Shown here piece by piece: positions 18,041 to 27,958 of a DNA stretch of 64,000 nucleotides (positions are counted from its first letter, which is position 1; every line of letters begins with the position of its first letter). The translations under genes and the position numbers were made by a program. The notes under the pieces were generated by a model that worked only from the letters and a program-made list of their open reading frames with translations, searched no databases and was not told where the DNA came from. The stretch covers positions 143,309 through 207,308 of the forward strand of contig CANJBZ010000002.1 in NCBI GenBank assembly GCA_947473475.1, written 5' to 3'. The stretch comes from Alphaproteobacteria bacterium. Lineage in GTDB: Bacteria > Pseudomonadota > Alphaproteobacteria > Micropepsales > Micropepsaceae.

Positions 18041-19377
18041 GCGAGCACCTGTTCCAACGCGCGCGCATAGGCGTCGATGTCTTCAGCCGTGTTTGTTTCC
18101 GTCGCCGCCACGATGAGATGGCGATCCAGCGCGGGCTCATTGGGATAAAGCCGTAACGCGCTCACGCCGGCGATGACTCCGCGATCGGCCAGCGCGTCGG
18201 CAACCGCAACGGCGGGCTTAGGCAGCTTCAACGTAAATTCGTTGAAGAAGGCGGGCGTCACCAGCTCGACGCCCTTGATGCGTGTGAGGCGTTCGGCCAA
18301 TTCAATCGCGCGCGCATGATTGAGTTTGGCGAGCTGCCTCAGTCCCTTTTCTCCCAGCAGCGAGAGATGAATCGAGAAGACGAGCGCGCATAGGCCAGAA
18401 TTCGTGCAGATGTTGCTCGTCGCCTTTTCGCGGCGGATGTGCTGCTCGCGCGCGGACAGCGTAAGCACAAAGCCACGCCGTCCCTCGACATCGACGGTCT
18501 GTCCGGCAAGCCGCCCCGGCATTTGCCGCAGATATTTTTCGCGCGCGGCAAACAAACCCACATAGGGACCGCCAAAATTGAGCCCGTTGCCGAACGACTG
18601 CCCCTCGCCCGCGACAATGTCGGCGCCCATCGCGCCAGGCGGTTGCACCAATCCGAGCGACACGGCTTCGGTTACCACCACAATCAGAAGCGCGCCCTTG
18701 GCATGCGCGGCGTCGGCGAGTGGACGTAAATCGCGCACCGTGCCGAACACATCCGGATTTTGCACAACGACAGAGGATGTCTTGTCATCAATAAGCGAAG
18801 TGAAATCTTCAACCGCGCCGGGCAATACGGGGCCGGTCACGATTTCGCCGGCAAGGCCCGCCATCGTGCGCACCGTCTCCGCATAATGCGGGTGCAGGCT
18901 TCCGGATAGAACAGCGCGATCACGGCCGGTGATCCGGTGCGCCATCAGCACCGCTTCGGCCGTCGCGGTCGAGCCATCATACATGGAGGCGTTCGCCACC
19001 TCCATGCCGGTGATGAGCGCGACCTGCGTCTGGAATTCAAACAGGACTTGAAGCGTGCCTTGCGCAATTTCCGGCTGATACGGAGTGTACGAGGTCAAGA
19101 ACTCCGACCGTTGAATAAGGTGATCGACAGACGCCGGCACATGGTGGCGGTAGGCGCCCGCGCCACAGAAGAAGGCGCTGCTGCCCGCGGCTACGTTGCG
19201 CGAAGCCATGCGGGTGAGAATGCGTTCGACTTCCATTTCACCGGCATGCGGCGGTAAATCGAACTGCGCGCCTTGCACGGCCTTAGGAACGTCGCGGAAC
19301 AGTTCATCGATGGAGCCAACGCCAATGGTCTTCAGCATGGCGCTGCGGTCGTCCGGCGTCAGGGGGAGATAGCGCAT
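18037..19377 (-). CDS. gcvPA: Glycine dehydrogenase (decarboxylating) subunit 1
   Basis: 446 residues, the N-terminal half of the split P-protein. [28 protein letters not shown] [39 protein letters not shown] and [15 protein letters not shown] are typical. It forms a heterotetramer with GcvPB for glycine decarboxylation. It lies 34 bases after gcvH. Oddity: the usual Leu-Gly before AGAY is CG here, a mild change. Confidence 0.97.
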   Translation of the reverse strand: MRYLPLTPDDRSAMLKTIGVGSIDELFRDVPKAVQGAQFDLPPHAGEMEVERILTRMASRNVAAGSSAFFCGAGAYRHHVPASVDHLIQRSEFLTSYTPYQPEIAQGTLQVLFEFQTQVALITGMEVANASMYDGSTATAEAVLMAHRITGRDRAVLSGSLHPHYAETVRTMAGLAGEIVTGPVLPGAVEDFTSLIDDKTSSVVVQNPDVFGTVRDLRPLADAAHAKGALLIVVVTEAVSLGLVQPPGAMGADIVAGEGQSFGNGLNFGGPYVGLFAAREKYLRQMPGRLAGQTVDVEGRRGFVLTLSAREQHIRREKATSNICTNSGLCALVFSIHLSLLGEKGLRQLAKLNHARAIELAERLTRIKGVELVTPAFFNEFTLKLPKPAVAVADALADRGVIAGVSALRLYPNEPALDRHLIVAATETNTAEDIDAYARALEQVLA

Positions 19378-19411
19378 CAGACCCTCCTCTCGGGCTTTTC
19401 AGGCGCGAGCA

Positions 19412-19783
19412 TCATAGACCCTTCACATACTCAGTGTACTGATCTCTTGTCATAAGGTTCTGGAGAGCAGACCGGTCGCTTACCTTCAGCTTGAAGAACC
19501 AGGCTTCGCCTTCGGGGTCGACGTTCACCTTGGCGGGGTCGCTAGAGAGCGCCGCGTTGGATTCCGAGACCTCGCCGGATAGGGGCGCGTAAATCTCGCT
19601 TGCGGCCTTAACGCTTTCCACCACCGCGGCTTCAGCGCCTTCTTTCAACGTCTTGCCAGCTTGCGGCAGTTCGACGAACACGAAATCACCGAGCTGATCG
19701 GCAGCATATTTTGTGATTCCAACGGTCGCGACGTCGCCGTCGAGATGCACCCATTCATGGCTTTTGCTGAAACGTTCTTCCAT
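19412..19783 (-). CDS. gcvH: Glycine cleavage system H protein
   Basis: 123 residues; the lipoylated shuttle of the glycine cleavage system. FSKSHEWVHLDGDVATVGIT opens the protein and the lipoyl Lys is residue 59 in VVESVKAASEIYAP. The ATG at 19783 has GGGGAG just upstream; the frame stays open further up to 19924 but that part is the gcvT end in another frame. One base separates it from gcvT, so the two are surely coupled. Confidence 0.97.
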   Translation of the reverse strand: MEERFSKSHEWVHLDGDVATVGITKYAADQLGDFVFVELPQAGKTLKEGAEAAVVESVKAASEIYAPLSGEVSESNAALSSDPAKVNVDPEGEAWFFKLKVSDRSALQNLMTRDQYTEYVKGL

Positions 19784-19784
19784 C

Positions 19785-20915
19785 TCACTCCCCGCTTTTA
19801 CGTTTGTATCGATGCGGCACAAAAGGCATCGGCGCGACCACTGCCTGCCGCGGCACGCCACGGACCGTGATGGCGACTTCCGTTCCATCGCCGGAAAACT
19901 CGGTCGCGATGTAGCCCATGGCAATCGGCTGCCCCAGGCTTGGGCTATACCCGCCGCTGGTCACGCGCCCGATGATGGCGCCGGCCGCATCGACGATTTC
20001 GGCGCCTTCGCGCGCGGGCGCTTTGTCCGACAGTTTCAGGCCGACACGTTTGCGATTGGTGCCCGCGAACAGCTCCGCCATGATCTTTTCCGCCGCCGGA
20101 AAATCGCGCGCCAGCTTGCGGCGTTTCCCGATAACCCAGGCCAATCCCGCCGAAATCGGCGACGTGCCTTCATCGATGTCGTGCCCGTAGAGGCAAAGGC
20201 CTGCTTCCAGCCGCAGCGAGTCGCGCGCGCCCAGCCCAATCGGCATCACATCGGGTTCGGCCAGCAGCGCGCGGGCCACCCATTCGGCATCCGTCGCCGC
20301 GATTGAAATCTCAAAGCCGTCTTCGCCCGTATAACCGGAGCGGCTAACGATGGCCGGCGCACCGGCCACGGTGAACCGCCCTGCCCGCATGAAGCCTAAA
20401 TCCGCAACGCCCGGCGCATGCTGGGACAGCACGCTCTCGGCCTTGGTGCCCTGCACCGCCAGCAAAGCGCGCCCAGGCTGCGGGGCAAGATCGGCGATGC
20501 CGCGCAAGCTCTCAGTGATATAGGCGAAATCGGCATCCTTCGTACCCGCATTGACGACCAGATAAAGCGCGCTCTCGCCCGGAAGGCGCGCCGTCATAAA
20601 ATCGTCTTTGATGCCGCCGGTGTCGTTGAGCAGCAGCGCGTAACGCATCTGGCCGTCCTTCAAGCCAGCGATATCGGCCGGCGTCAAGCGCTCCAAAGCA
20701 GCATCCGCATCCGCACCTTCCAGAAACGCCTGCCCCATATGCGAGACATCGAAAAGGCCCGCGTGCTCACGGGTATGCAGATGTTCCCGAATGATGCCGG
20801 CGGGATATTGGACGGGCATCTCATAGCCGGCGAACGGCACCATCTTCGCGCCGAGCGAAACATGCAGGTCGTAAAGCGGCGTTCGGTGCAACAGAGGGGA
20901 AGCAGGCATACTCAT
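19785..20915 (-). CDS. gcvT: Glycine cleavage system T protein (aminomethyltransferase)
   Basis: 376 residues. Releases ammonia from aminomethyl-GcvH and makes 5,10-methylene-tetrahydrofolate. TPLYDLHVSLGAKMVPFAGYEMPVQY, FDVSHMGQ, SRSGYTGEDGFEI and LRLEAGLCLYGHDI are the family markers; the folate-facing Asp is in the last region. First gene of the operon, with a tandem glycine riboswitch in its leader. A second ATG two codons in could equally be the start. Confidence 0.97.
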   Translation of the reverse strand: MSMPASPLLHRTPLYDLHVSLGAKMVPFAGYEMPVQYPAGIIREHLHTREHAGLFDVSHMGQAFLEGADADAALERLTPADIAGLKDGQMRYALLLNDTGGIKDDFMTARLPGESALYLVVNAGTKDADFAYITESLRGIADLAPQPGRALLAVQGTKAESVLSQHAPGVADLGFMRAGRFTVAGAPAIVSRSGYTGEDGFEISIAATDAEWVARALLAEPDVMPIGLGARDSLRLEAGLCLYGHDIDEGTSPISAGLAWVIGKRRKLARDFPAAEKIMAELFAGTNRKRVGLKLSDKAPAREGAEIVDAAGAIIGRVTSGGYSPSLGQPIAMGYIATEFSGDGTEVAITVRGVPRQAVVAPMPFVPHRYKRKSGE

Positions 20916-20964
20916 GGCCGGTCCAATTCGTTGACGGGTTCGCGACTTCCGAAAGATGTTCGGA

Positions 20965-21170
20965 AACGCGCCCCGTCTGTCCTTGGACCTGAGAGATTGC
21001 CGAAAATTTTCGGCTTACCCCTTCGGTGAGGGCCACCATCCCTTCAGACGGCGCCCTTCTATCCAGACTGTCGATTCACCCACGGTCCTTTTGCCTGAGA
21101 GTTTCCGGGGCGGTTGCTTCTTCGGCGCCCCTCCAAAACTCCGGAGAGGTCTCTCCCGCAGGGGAGATTT
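20965..21170 (-). ncRNA. Tandem glycine riboswitch in the gcvT leader
   Basis: Read on the minus strand, two aptamers stand in tandem. The first (about 21170-21060) has GCGGGAGAGACC, GCCGAAGAAGCAA and ACTCTCAGGCAAAAGGACC followed by CAGTCTGGA. The second (about 21055-20968) has CACCGAAGGGGTAAG and TCTCTCAGGTCCAAGGACAGA. These are the conserved cores of glycine riboswitches, which switch on glycine cleavage genes when glycine is high. A perfect 7-bp hairpin (TTCCGAA / TTCGGAA) follows at about 20948-20966 and may belong to the expression platform. Confidence 0.95.
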
Positions 21171-21180
21171 GACGAAAGCG

Positions 21181-21208
21181 ATTGTAGGCAGGGCTGGAGG
21201 CAAGTCAA
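21181..21208 (-). promoter_or_regulatory. Sigma70-type promoter of the gcv operon
   Basis: On the minus strand TTGACT (21208-21203), 16-base spacer, TACAAT (21186-21181). Start of transcription would fall about 21174, right at the beginning of the first riboswitch aptamer. Confidence 0.7.
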
Positions 21209-21334
21209 CAAGCGGGGGAGTAGTGAGCGACTCCGACAGAACCAACACTCACTATTCACTTATTATGAATGCATCCCGTTGGTCAGCATAACTTGCTCCA
21301 CAATCTTGCCTGAAAGACGTTGGTTCCACCTACA

Positions 21335-22191
21335 TTAAGATCGAACGTTTAGTTCTAGATAGCAAACATTTGTGATCACACCGGACTGGCTGACCGAATA
21401 AACTAGGGTGGAGCTGTTGTCGTCGGCGGGCTTCGGAGGTCCATCGACGCGAGTTCTAGCAACGATATAGATGCGCTTCCGGAAGCGAAACGCGCGCTGA
21501 GCGGCGTCACCAATCGATCTGTAAAGGGGCATTCCCAAAAAAGCTTTGTCCGAAGACGGCGGCAATTCAATAATTCTATAGTCGGCAAGTCCCTGAATCC
21601 CGAGAGAGGCCCCCCCTTGGAGAAATCAATCCACTGCTCCAGACGGGGATCTCCGCGAAAGTCTTTACCTAAAAATTCGGCTTCGTTGGTTAGCGCGGCA
21701 CTCGGCTTGAGGATCAGGAACTCCGTTGCAAACCCTGCAAAATTTCCATTCGCGCTACGGTCCAGTAAGATAACGGTGCGTGACGTCCCATCATTGTAGA
21801 TGTCTATCGGGGGTAATTTCTGGATCCAGGCTGTTTCCCCCGAAGACCCCCAGTCAGTTTTTTCGGAAATAAAGCTGATACCTTTGCTAAGTAATTCCTG
21901 TCCAAATTGGTCTTCAAGGTAGCCACTCGCATTGTCGCTGTCATTCAGATGTTGGTTGTAGAAATTGCCGAGGGAGGTACAAAGTTGGTCGTTCCTACTA
22001 AGCAGAACACGATATCCTGATGCAGTCGAAGTGGCTGACGCGCTGGTAGCAGGGCGGACGCCGACCGTCACCAAAGCTCCTAATCCACCGGCAACTAAGG
22101 CTGCGTACCAGGCGAAGGCGTTCGGCACCTCCTTTGTATCGACCTTAGGGTGCCGCTTACTGCGTGAGAAAATTGTCATAAGAGTTCTCAC
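21335..22191 (-). pseudogene. Unknown membrane-anchored protein with a homopolymer frameshift
   Basis: A GTG at 22191 follows AAAGGAG. The first part has one membrane helix (about AFAWYAALVAGGLGALVTVGV) and an outer domain with a Cys near LCTSLGNFYNQ. The reading frame from 22191 ends at 21403, but after a run of seven G (minus strand, about 21612-21618) the next frame reads SLGIQGLADYRIIELPPSS and on to a stop at 21335 with better composition. One more G would give a single protein of about 285 residues. No family recognised. It may be a real mutation, a phase-variable tract or a sequencing error. Confidence 0.55.
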
Positions 22192-22305
22192 AGCTACACT
22201 CCTTTGCACGATCTGTTGCCAAGGCATGCGCCACGGGTTCGAAGGAGCGGATTTCTAACTGCGGCCCCAGCCCACTGGGCCCCCTGACGCGCAATTGGCC
22301 TCTTC

Positions 22306-24069
22306 TCACATCCTCGCAGGAACCTCGATGCCGAGCAGACCCAGACAGCGTTCGATGGCGGCGAGCGTCGTTGCGCATAATCCGAGGCGCGCCGCGCGCA
22401 AAGCTTCGTCGCTTTCCGAGAGGATGTGGTGCTCGGTGTAGAAGCGGCTGAAATTCTGCGCCAGCGTGAACACGAAATCGCAAATGAGATTGGGCGCGCG
22501 CTTGGTTTCCGCGTTCAGCAAGGCTTCCGGCATGGCCAGAAGCTGCAAGGCCAATAGCCGCTCAGCCTCCGAACGAATAACCGGCACGGCTTGCGAATGC
22601 CCTTCGGTCTCCGCCTTACGCAGGATCGATTTGATGCGCACCGCTGCGTATTGCAGATATGGACCCGTCTTGCCTTCAAAACGCGTAAAGCGTTCCAGGT
22701 CGAACATATAGTTCGACACGCGGTTGTTCATCAGGTCCGCGAATTTGATCGCGCCGATGCCGACAGCCCTAGCAATGGCCGCCCGTTCCTCCGGCGGATA
22801 ATCGGCCGCCAAGCCCGCTTCCGTGAGACGCTTTTCCGCTTCTTCGGTCGCCATTGCGATCAGATCGTACAGCTTCATCACGCCGCCGGCGCGGGTCTTG
22901 AACGGCTTGCCGTCTGTGCCGTTCACAGTCCCGTAGCCGATGTGCTCGAACGTTGCGCGTCCGGCAAAACCCGCTTTCCGCGCGGCCCGGAAGACCTGTT
23001 CGAAATGCAGATGCTGGCGCTGATCGACGACGTAGAGGATCAGATCGGGATCGTTCTCGCGCACGCGCTCCAGAATGGTGGCAACGTCCGTGGTCGCGTA
23101 ATTCGCCGCGCCGTCGGATTTCATCAGGATAGCCGGCGGCATCTCGGTGGTATCGCCGGACTCGCCGACATGCACGACCAACGCGCCCTGATCCATCACC
23201 GCAAGGCCCCTGTCCTTCAGCGATTGGATCATGTCCGGAATCAACGGATCGGCATCGGACTCGCCTTTCCACAAATCGAAACGAATGCCGAGGCTGCCGA
23301 ATTCGCGCGACAGACCGACTTCCGAAACCTTGACAAAATGCCGCCAGAGCGCGCGATAGCCGGGACGCCCGGCTTGCAACTCGACCGTCGCCTCGCGGGC
23401 GGCTTCCAACCGCCCCGGATCGGCCTTACAGGCGGCGGCGGCTTCGGGATACAGCCGTTCCAGGTCGTCCATCGTAACCGGCGATTCCTCCGGGTACGGA
23501 CTTCTATCGGCAGTGTCGAAATAAGGCAGTTCGGGACGGCGAATCGCCAGCTCCGAAATGAGCTGCCCCATCTGCAGGCCCCAATCGCCCAGATGCACAT
23601 CGCTGACGACGGCCCAGCCATTGGCCCGGAACAGGCGCTGTAAACAATCCCCGATAATCGCCGAGCGCAGGTGCCCCACATGCATCGGCTTGGCAATATT
23701 GGGGCCGCCGAAATCCAGGACCAGACGCTTGCCTGTCCCGCTCTCGGGAAGAGCCGAAGCCGGATCGAGCGCGACGCGCTGCAAGCGTTCCTGCAGAAGC
23801 GCGTCCTTAAGCTTCAGATTGATGAAGCCTGGCCCGGCAATCGCAATGTCCTCGAACAACGCAGTCTCGCGCAGACGCGCGGCAATCTTCTCCGCGATGG
23901 CGCGCGGATTGGTCTTAGACGCCTTGCCCGCGGCAAGCGCGCCGTTGCACTGGAATTGCGCCAGATCGGGGCGGTCGGACGCCTGCACCTGGCCGAATTG
24001 TCTGGGCAAACCTTCGGCGGCGAACGCGTCACCCGCGGTCGCGGACAGCTCTGCAAGCAACGAGATCAT
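22306..24069 (-). CDS. argS: Arginine--tRNA ligase
   Basis: 587 residues, class I synthetase charging tRNA-Arg. An N-terminal Add-1 domain, the HIGH-type motif as KPMHVGHLRSAIIGD (about residue 130), VSDVHLGDWGLQMG, and KPFKTRAGG in the place of KMSKS. A C-terminal DALR anticodon-binding domain ends in VPARM. All are usual for bacterial ArgRS. The start overlaps the stop of the upstream lipoprotein gene's frame partner by four bases (24066-24069), so the lipoprotein follows in transcription order before argS. Confidence 0.97.
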   Translation of the reverse strand: MISLLAELSATAGDAFAAEGLPRQFGQVQASDRPDLAQFQCNGALAAGKASKTNPRAIAEKIAARLRETALFEDIAIAGPGFINLKLKDALLQERLQRVALDPASALPESGTGKRLVLDFGGPNIAKPMHVGHLRSAIIGDCLQRLFRANGWAVVSDVHLGDWGLQMGQLISELAIRRPELPYFDTADRSPYPEESPVTMDDLERLYPEAAAACKADPGRLEAAREATVELQAGRPGYRALWRHFVKVSEVGLSREFGSLGIRFDLWKGESDADPLIPDMIQSLKDRGLAVMDQGALVVHVGESGDTTEMPPAILMKSDGAANYATTDVATILERVRENDPDLILYVVDQRQHLHFEQVFRAARKAGFAGRATFEHIGYGTVNGTDGKPFKTRAGGVMKLYDLIAMATEEAEKRLTEAGLAADYPPEERAAIARAVGIGAIKFADLMNNRVSNYMFDLERFTRFEGKTGPYLQYAAVRIKSILRKAETEGHSQAVPVIRSEAERLLALQLLAMPEALLNAETKRAPNLICDFVFTLAQNFSRFYTEHHILSESDEALRAARLGLCATTLAAIERCLGLLGIEVPARM

Positions 24070-24665
24070 CGGTTGGCGGCGCGAGGCTGCGGCAGCGGGC
24101 GCGGCGCGCGGCTATAGGTCAATTCGTCGGGCGTCAGCTGGAAACCGGTCAGGATTTCGTAATCGTAGGGGCGCTTTTCCATCTCCAACGGCACCGCAAA
24201 GCTGTTCACGCTTTGGGTATAGGTGTTGGCCATGCGCCCCTGCATTTCCGGCAGGCCGTGAAAGACGCTCTTACTGACGACGTTGTTGTCGGCATCCACG
24301 ATAGCGACGAAGAAATCGAGCTGCGGGTCGGCAGCTTGCGCCGCGGGCCCACGGGACGCTTTTACGGCGAATTCGATATCCACCGTCAGCCGGTTCCTGT
24401 CGCGGTCGTAATAGCATTCGAGCATGGGCTGCGACATTTCCGCCGAAAACGCCACATTGGCGGGATCGCGCAAGGCGGCAGGCGCCCCAGGCCGCAGTTT
24501 GGTCACGGCGGCCGCATCGGCCAAGACAGCCGTAGCCGGACATGCCGGGCTGTTGTCCACAACCAAATCGGGCACGGGCTCGGAACTGGACGATCCAAGC
24601 GTCTCGCAAGCCGCAAGAGGCAGCGCGAGCAGAAAAACAGTCAGGTGACGCAAGCGGAACATCAA
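24066..24665 (-). CDS. Putative lipoprotein
   Basis: 199 residues with a lipoprotein signal: basic start, hydrophobic core and LAAC lipobox (Cys at about 20). The mature part holds CPATAVLADAAAVTKLRPG, ECYYDRDRNRLTVDIEFAVKASRGPAA, and a Pro-rich tail. I know this type as an uncharacterised alphaproteobacterial lipoprotein next to argS, but cannot name a family with certainty. It overlaps argS by four bases and is upstream in the same transcript. Confidence 0.75.
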   Translation of the reverse strand: MMFRLRHLTVFLLALPLAACETLGSSSSEPVPDLVVDNSPACPATAVLADAAAVTKLRPGAPAALRDPANVAFSAEMSQPMLECYYDRDRNRLTVDIEFAVKASRGPAAQAADPQLDFFVAIVDADNNVVSKSVFHGLPEMQGRMANTYTQSVNSFAVPLEMEKRPYDYEILTGFQLTPDELTYSRAPRPLPQPRAANR

Positions 24666-24746
24666 GCAATCCGTTCAAAATGCCCTTTTACTTAGGGCGC
24701 GCCGGACTGTAACGAAGCGAGGCACGGAAGAAAAGCCGCCCCTATC

Positions 24747-25733
24747 ATGTCTGAATTGACAGCAGGAACCCACGCCCCGCCCGGCGCCAAGCCGCCGATG
24801 ACGCTACTGCTGGCCGCGCCACGCGGCTTTTGCGCGGGCGTCGACCGGGCCATCCGCATCGTCGAGCTCGCGCTGGAGAAATTCGGCAAGCCCATCTATG
24901 TGCGGCACGAGATCGTTCATAACCGCTTCGTGGTCGAACGGCTTGAACAAATGGGGGCCATCTTCATTGAAGAACTGGACGAAGCCCCGGAAGGCGCGCG
25001 CGTGATCTTTTCCGCGCACGGCGTGCCAAAATCGGTCCCGGCCGAAGCCAAACGCCGCCAATTGTTCTACGTGGATGCGACGTGCCCGCTTGTGTCCAAG
25101 GTGCATGTCGAAGCAGAGCGGCATCATGCAGCAGGACGAACGATAGTTCTCATTGGCCATGAGGGGCACCCCGAAGTGATCGGAACGATGGGGCAGCTCT
25201 CGCCTGGCGCGGTGATTCTCGTCGAAACCGTCGCCGATGCCGAAAGCTTGGCGCCCGATGCGACAGGCGCGCCGCTTGCCTACATCACGCAGACCACGCT
25301 GTCGGTCGATGATGCCGCGGAAATCGTCTCCGTTCTGAAACGCCGCTTTCCCGCGATTGCGGGGCCGCATAAGGAAGACATCTGCTACGCCACGACCAAC
25401 CGGCAGGAAGCTATCAAAGCCGTTGCGCCCCGCTCAGGCGTCGTCTTTGTGATCGGCTCGGCCAATTCCTCCAATTCAATGCGTCTGGTTGAGGTGGCGC
25501 GCCGTGCGGGTGCAGGGCGCGCCGAGCTGATCGAAAATGCGGGCGCCATTGACTGGGACACACTGGGAACGCCGAAGACGATTGCCGTTTCGGCAGGCGC
25601 CTCGGCGCCCGAAGTTCTGATCGAAGAAGTTATCAATGCTTTCCGCGGGCGTTTCGATTTGACGGTGGAAGAAGTCATCGTCACGCGCGAAGACGTGGAA
25701 TTCAAGCTTCCGCGCGCACTGGCGGGCGCCTGA
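24747..25733 (+). CDS. ispH: 4-hydroxy-3-methylbut-2-enyl diphosphate reductase
   Basis: 328 residues; last step of the MEP pathway, making IPP and DMAPP with a [4Fe-4S] cluster. The three cluster Cys are in [11 protein letters not shown] (about 29), DATCPLVSK (about 112) and [10 protein letters not shown] (about 212). [23 protein letters not shown] and [11 protein letters not shown] carry substrate-binding residues. It starts the group ispH-thrB-rnhA, a common alphaproteobacterial order, with two bases to thrB. Confidence 0.97.
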   Translation: MSELTAGTHAPPGAKPPMTLLLAAPRGFCAGVDRAIRIVELALEKFGKPIYVRHEIVHNRFVVERLEQMGAIFIEELDEAPEGARVIFSAHGVPKSVPAEAKRRQLFYVDATCPLVSKVHVEAERHHAAGRTIVLIGHEGHPEVIGTMGQLSPGAVILVETVADAESLAPDATGAPLAYITQTTLSVDDAAEIVSVLKRRFPAIAGPHKEDICYATTNRQEAIKAVAPRSGVVFVIGSANSSNSMRLVEVARRAGAGRAELIENAGAIDWDTLGTPKTIAVSAGASAPEVLIEEVINAFRGRFDLTVEEVIVTREDVEFKLPRALAGA

Positions 25734-25735
25734 CG

Positions 25736-26695
25736 ATGGCAGTCTACACAGACGTTTCGTTTGAAGAGCTGGAAACCTTTCTGGCGGGCTACGATCTCGG
25801 CGAGCCGCATGTCTTCAAGGGCATCGCGGAAGGTGTTTCCAATTCGAACTATTATCTGCAGACAGACAAAAGCAGCTACATCCTCACGCTCTACGAGATG
25901 CGGGTGGAGATCGAAGACCTCCCGTTCTATCTCGGGCTGATGGAGCATCTAGCGCGGGCGGGCATCCCCTGCCCCACGCCCCTCCATACGAAATCGGGCG
26001 CCGTGACCGGCATGCTGAACGGCCGCGCGGCCGCGATTTTGACCTTTCTTGAAGGCGTTTCACTGCGTCGTCCGACGACGGATCACTGTCACCGGGCGGG
26101 ACTTGCTCTGGCGGATTTGCATCGCGCGGGAGCAAGCTTCAAAGGCGCGCGGAAAAATGCCCTCGGCCCCGAAGGCTGGCGTAAACTGGCGGACGATTGC
26201 GCCAAAGACGCAGATTCGGTTTCCGAAGGCGTTCACGCGCTGGTGGAAGAGGAATTGGCGGCTCTGCAAGCCGCGTGGCCGCAAAACCTGCCGCAAGGCG
26301 TTATTCACGCCGACCTGTTTCCGGACAATGTGCTGTTCCTGAACGACCGCGTATCGGGGCTGATCGATTTCTATTTCGCCTGCAACGACTCGCTCGCATA
26401 CGACCTTGCCGTGATGCTGAACGCATGGTGTTTCGAGACCGACGGCGCCTACAACATGACGAAGGGCCGTGCGCTGATCGCCGGCTACCAAAGCAAGCGC
26501 AGTCTTCTGCCAGAGGAAAAAGCGGCGCTGCCGCTGCTCTGCCGCGGCGCTGCTATTCGGTTCCTGCTGACGCGGCTCTATGATTGGATTCATCACAATC
26601 CCGGCGCGCTCGTGCGGCCCAAGGATCCGCGCGAATATATTCGCAAGCTGCGGTTCCATCGCACTATGAAGACCGGCGAGGCCTACGGCCTGTGA
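25736..26695 (+). CDS. thrB: Homoserine kinase (HSK2 / APH-fold type)
   Basis: 319 residues with a choline-kinase/APH fold rather than the GHMP fold. [34 protein letters not shown], the Brenner motif [14 protein letters not shown] and [18 protein letters not shown] are diagnostic of the ThrB2 family found in Pseudomonas and Alphaproteobacteria. Phosphorylates homoserine for threonine synthesis; thrC lies at 33.9-35.3 kb. rnhA overlaps or nearly overlaps its stop. Confidence 0.96.
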   Translation: MAVYTDVSFEELETFLAGYDLGEPHVFKGIAEGVSNSNYYLQTDKSSYILTLYEMRVEIEDLPFYLGLMEHLARAGIPCPTPLHTKSGAVTGMLNGRAAAILTFLEGVSLRRPTTDHCHRAGLALADLHRAGASFKGARKNALGPEGWRKLADDCAKDADSVSEGVHALVEEELAALQAAWPQNLPQGVIHADLFPDNVLFLNDRVSGLIDFYFACNDSLAYDLAVMLNAWCFETDGAYNMTKGRALIAGYQSKRSLLPEEKAALPLLCRGAAIRFLLTRLYDWIHHNPGALVRPKDPREYIRKLRFHRTMKTGEAYGL

Positions 26696-26697
26696 GC

Positions 26698-27123
26698 ATG
26701 ATCGAGATTTTTACGGACGGCGCTTGCAGCGGCAATCCGGGCCCCGGCGGCTGGGGAGCGATCCTGCGTTCCGGCGCGCATGAGAAAGAGATTTTCGGCG
26801 GCGAGAAGCTCACGACCAACAACCGCATGGAGCTGATGGCCGCCATCAAGGCGCTCGAAGCGCTGAAGAACCCGAGCGCGGTGACGCTCTATACCGATTC
26901 CAAATATGTCATGGACGGCCTGACGAAATGGCTTCCCAAATGGAAGAAAAATGGCTGGAAGACCGCCGACAAGAAGCCGGTCAAAAATGAAGATCTCTGG
27001 CGGGCTTTGGATGAAGCGGTCCTGCGCCATGATGTCGTGTGGCGCTGGGTTCGCGGTCACGACGGCCATCTGGAAAACGAACGCGCCGATACGCTCGCGC
27101 GGTCGGCCATTCCCAAGCGGTAA
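26698..27123 (+). CDS. rnhA: Ribonuclease HI
   Basis: 141 residues. Cuts RNA in RNA-DNA hybrids. The four catalytic acids are D7 ([16 protein letters not shown]), E45 (NNRMELMAA), D67 (LYTDSKYV) and D131 (ENERADTLA), and the basic handle [19 protein letters not shown] is present. Start is the ATG at 26698 or a GTG at 26692 overlapping the thrB stop. The long upstream frame to 26584 lies in thrB and is ignored. Confidence 0.97.
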   Translation: MIEIFTDGACSGNPGPGGWGAILRSGAHEKEIFGGEKLTTNNRMELMAAIKALEALKNPSAVTLYTDSKYVMDGLTKWLPKWKKNGWKTADKKPVKNEDLWRALDEAVLRHDVVWRWVRGHDGHLENERADTLARSAIPKR

Positions 27124-27855
27124 TTATTCGGCGGCTTCCTGAACTGGAACCGCTGTTGCGCGCGTCGTCCTGGCGGTCGCCTTCTCCAGCATGATCAGCG
27201 ACACGATCACCATGAAGGCGCCCCCGGAATTGAAGATGTGCCAGAGGAAATGCGTGCCGAACGGGATATACGCGCACGCCGTCATGTCGAAGGTGCGCCA
27301 GCCCAGAGCCGCCAGCGAAGACGCTATTCCCGCAAGTCCCAGCAATGCCGCCTTCCGGGAGCGGAACGCTGTCTGCACGACAAGCGCAATTCCCGTCAGC
27401 ACAACGGCAGGGGCAATCGCCACCCAGCGCTGCTGGCCGGCGCCGAAATATTCGCGCGAAAATTGAAAAGCGAAATAAAACACGACAAGCAACGCTAGAC
27501 CGCCGATCACCGTCCACAAGCGCCGCGCCCAGCAGAACGCCATCGCAAACAGGAACAGCAGTCCAGGCGTGACATCGAACACCAGCGCCCAAGGTTCCCG
27601 CAAACCGTGCCACAAGCCGCTGCCGATGCCCGTGGCCGTCAGTAGCAGGCCCAAAGCATAGAGATCATACGATTTGGGTGCGCGCTGGCTGGTGACGTAC
27701 AAGGACGCCAGGCCGAACAGCACGATTGCCGCGTTCGAGACGGTGTTGATCGGCTCGATCGGAAACGAAGACAGCGCGATCGCGTCTTCACAATAGATCG
27801 GCCCGAATGTGAGGGGAGCAGCCATGAGCCCGCGCGCCAGCAAGTGACGCGGCAT
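27124..27855 (-). CDS. Ceramidase-like (CREST superfamily) membrane protein
   Basis: 243 residues with about seven membrane helices. FGPIYCEDA, EPINTVSNA, TGIGSGLWHGL...DVTPGLLF and the late FGTHFLWHIFNS keep the spaced Ser/Asp/His residues that bind zinc in alkaline ceramidases and adiponectin-receptor-like hydrolases. Bacterial members are little studied; a hydrolase acting on membrane lipids is an inference. It is convergent with rnhA with no gap. The true start may be the ATG at 27825. Confidence 0.82.
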   Translation of the reverse strand: MPRHLLARGLMAAPLTFGPIYCEDAIALSSFPIEPINTVSNAAIVLFGLASLYVTSQRAPKSYDLYALGLLLTATGIGSGLWHGLREPWALVFDVTPGLLFLFAMAFCWARRLWTVIGGLALLVVFYFAFQFSREYFGAGQQRWVAIAPAVVLTGIALVVQTAFRSRKAALLGLAGIASSLAALGWRTFDMTACAYIPFGTHFLWHIFNSGGAFMVIVSLIMLEKATARTTRATAVPVQEAAE

Positions 27856-27919
27856 ATTAGTGGCTCACCGCGCGGCTGCAAACCGCCGTTCACCGCAATG
27901 TCAGGAAAGCACCTACGCC

Positions 27920-27945
27920 CCCCGGCCAAGCAAGCTTAGCCGGGG
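27920..27945. repeat. Intergenic hairpin
   Basis: CCCCGGC / GCCGGGG arms with an inner AAGC-AA-GCTT stem separated by one C.A mismatch. It stands after the peroxiredoxin stop but has no T-run on that side, so it is an mRNA-end hairpin or extragenic palindrome rather than a classical terminator. Confidence 0.5.
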
Positions 27946-27958
27946 AGTTCTAGGGCGG

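Noticed and set aside
22591..23643. Open frame of 350 codons on the plus strand in argS
   Set aside because: Antisense to arginyl-tRNA synthetase.
27920..27945. Rho-independent terminator of the peroxiredoxin gene
   Set aside because: Good hairpin but no T-run on the minus strand, so listed only as a hairpin.
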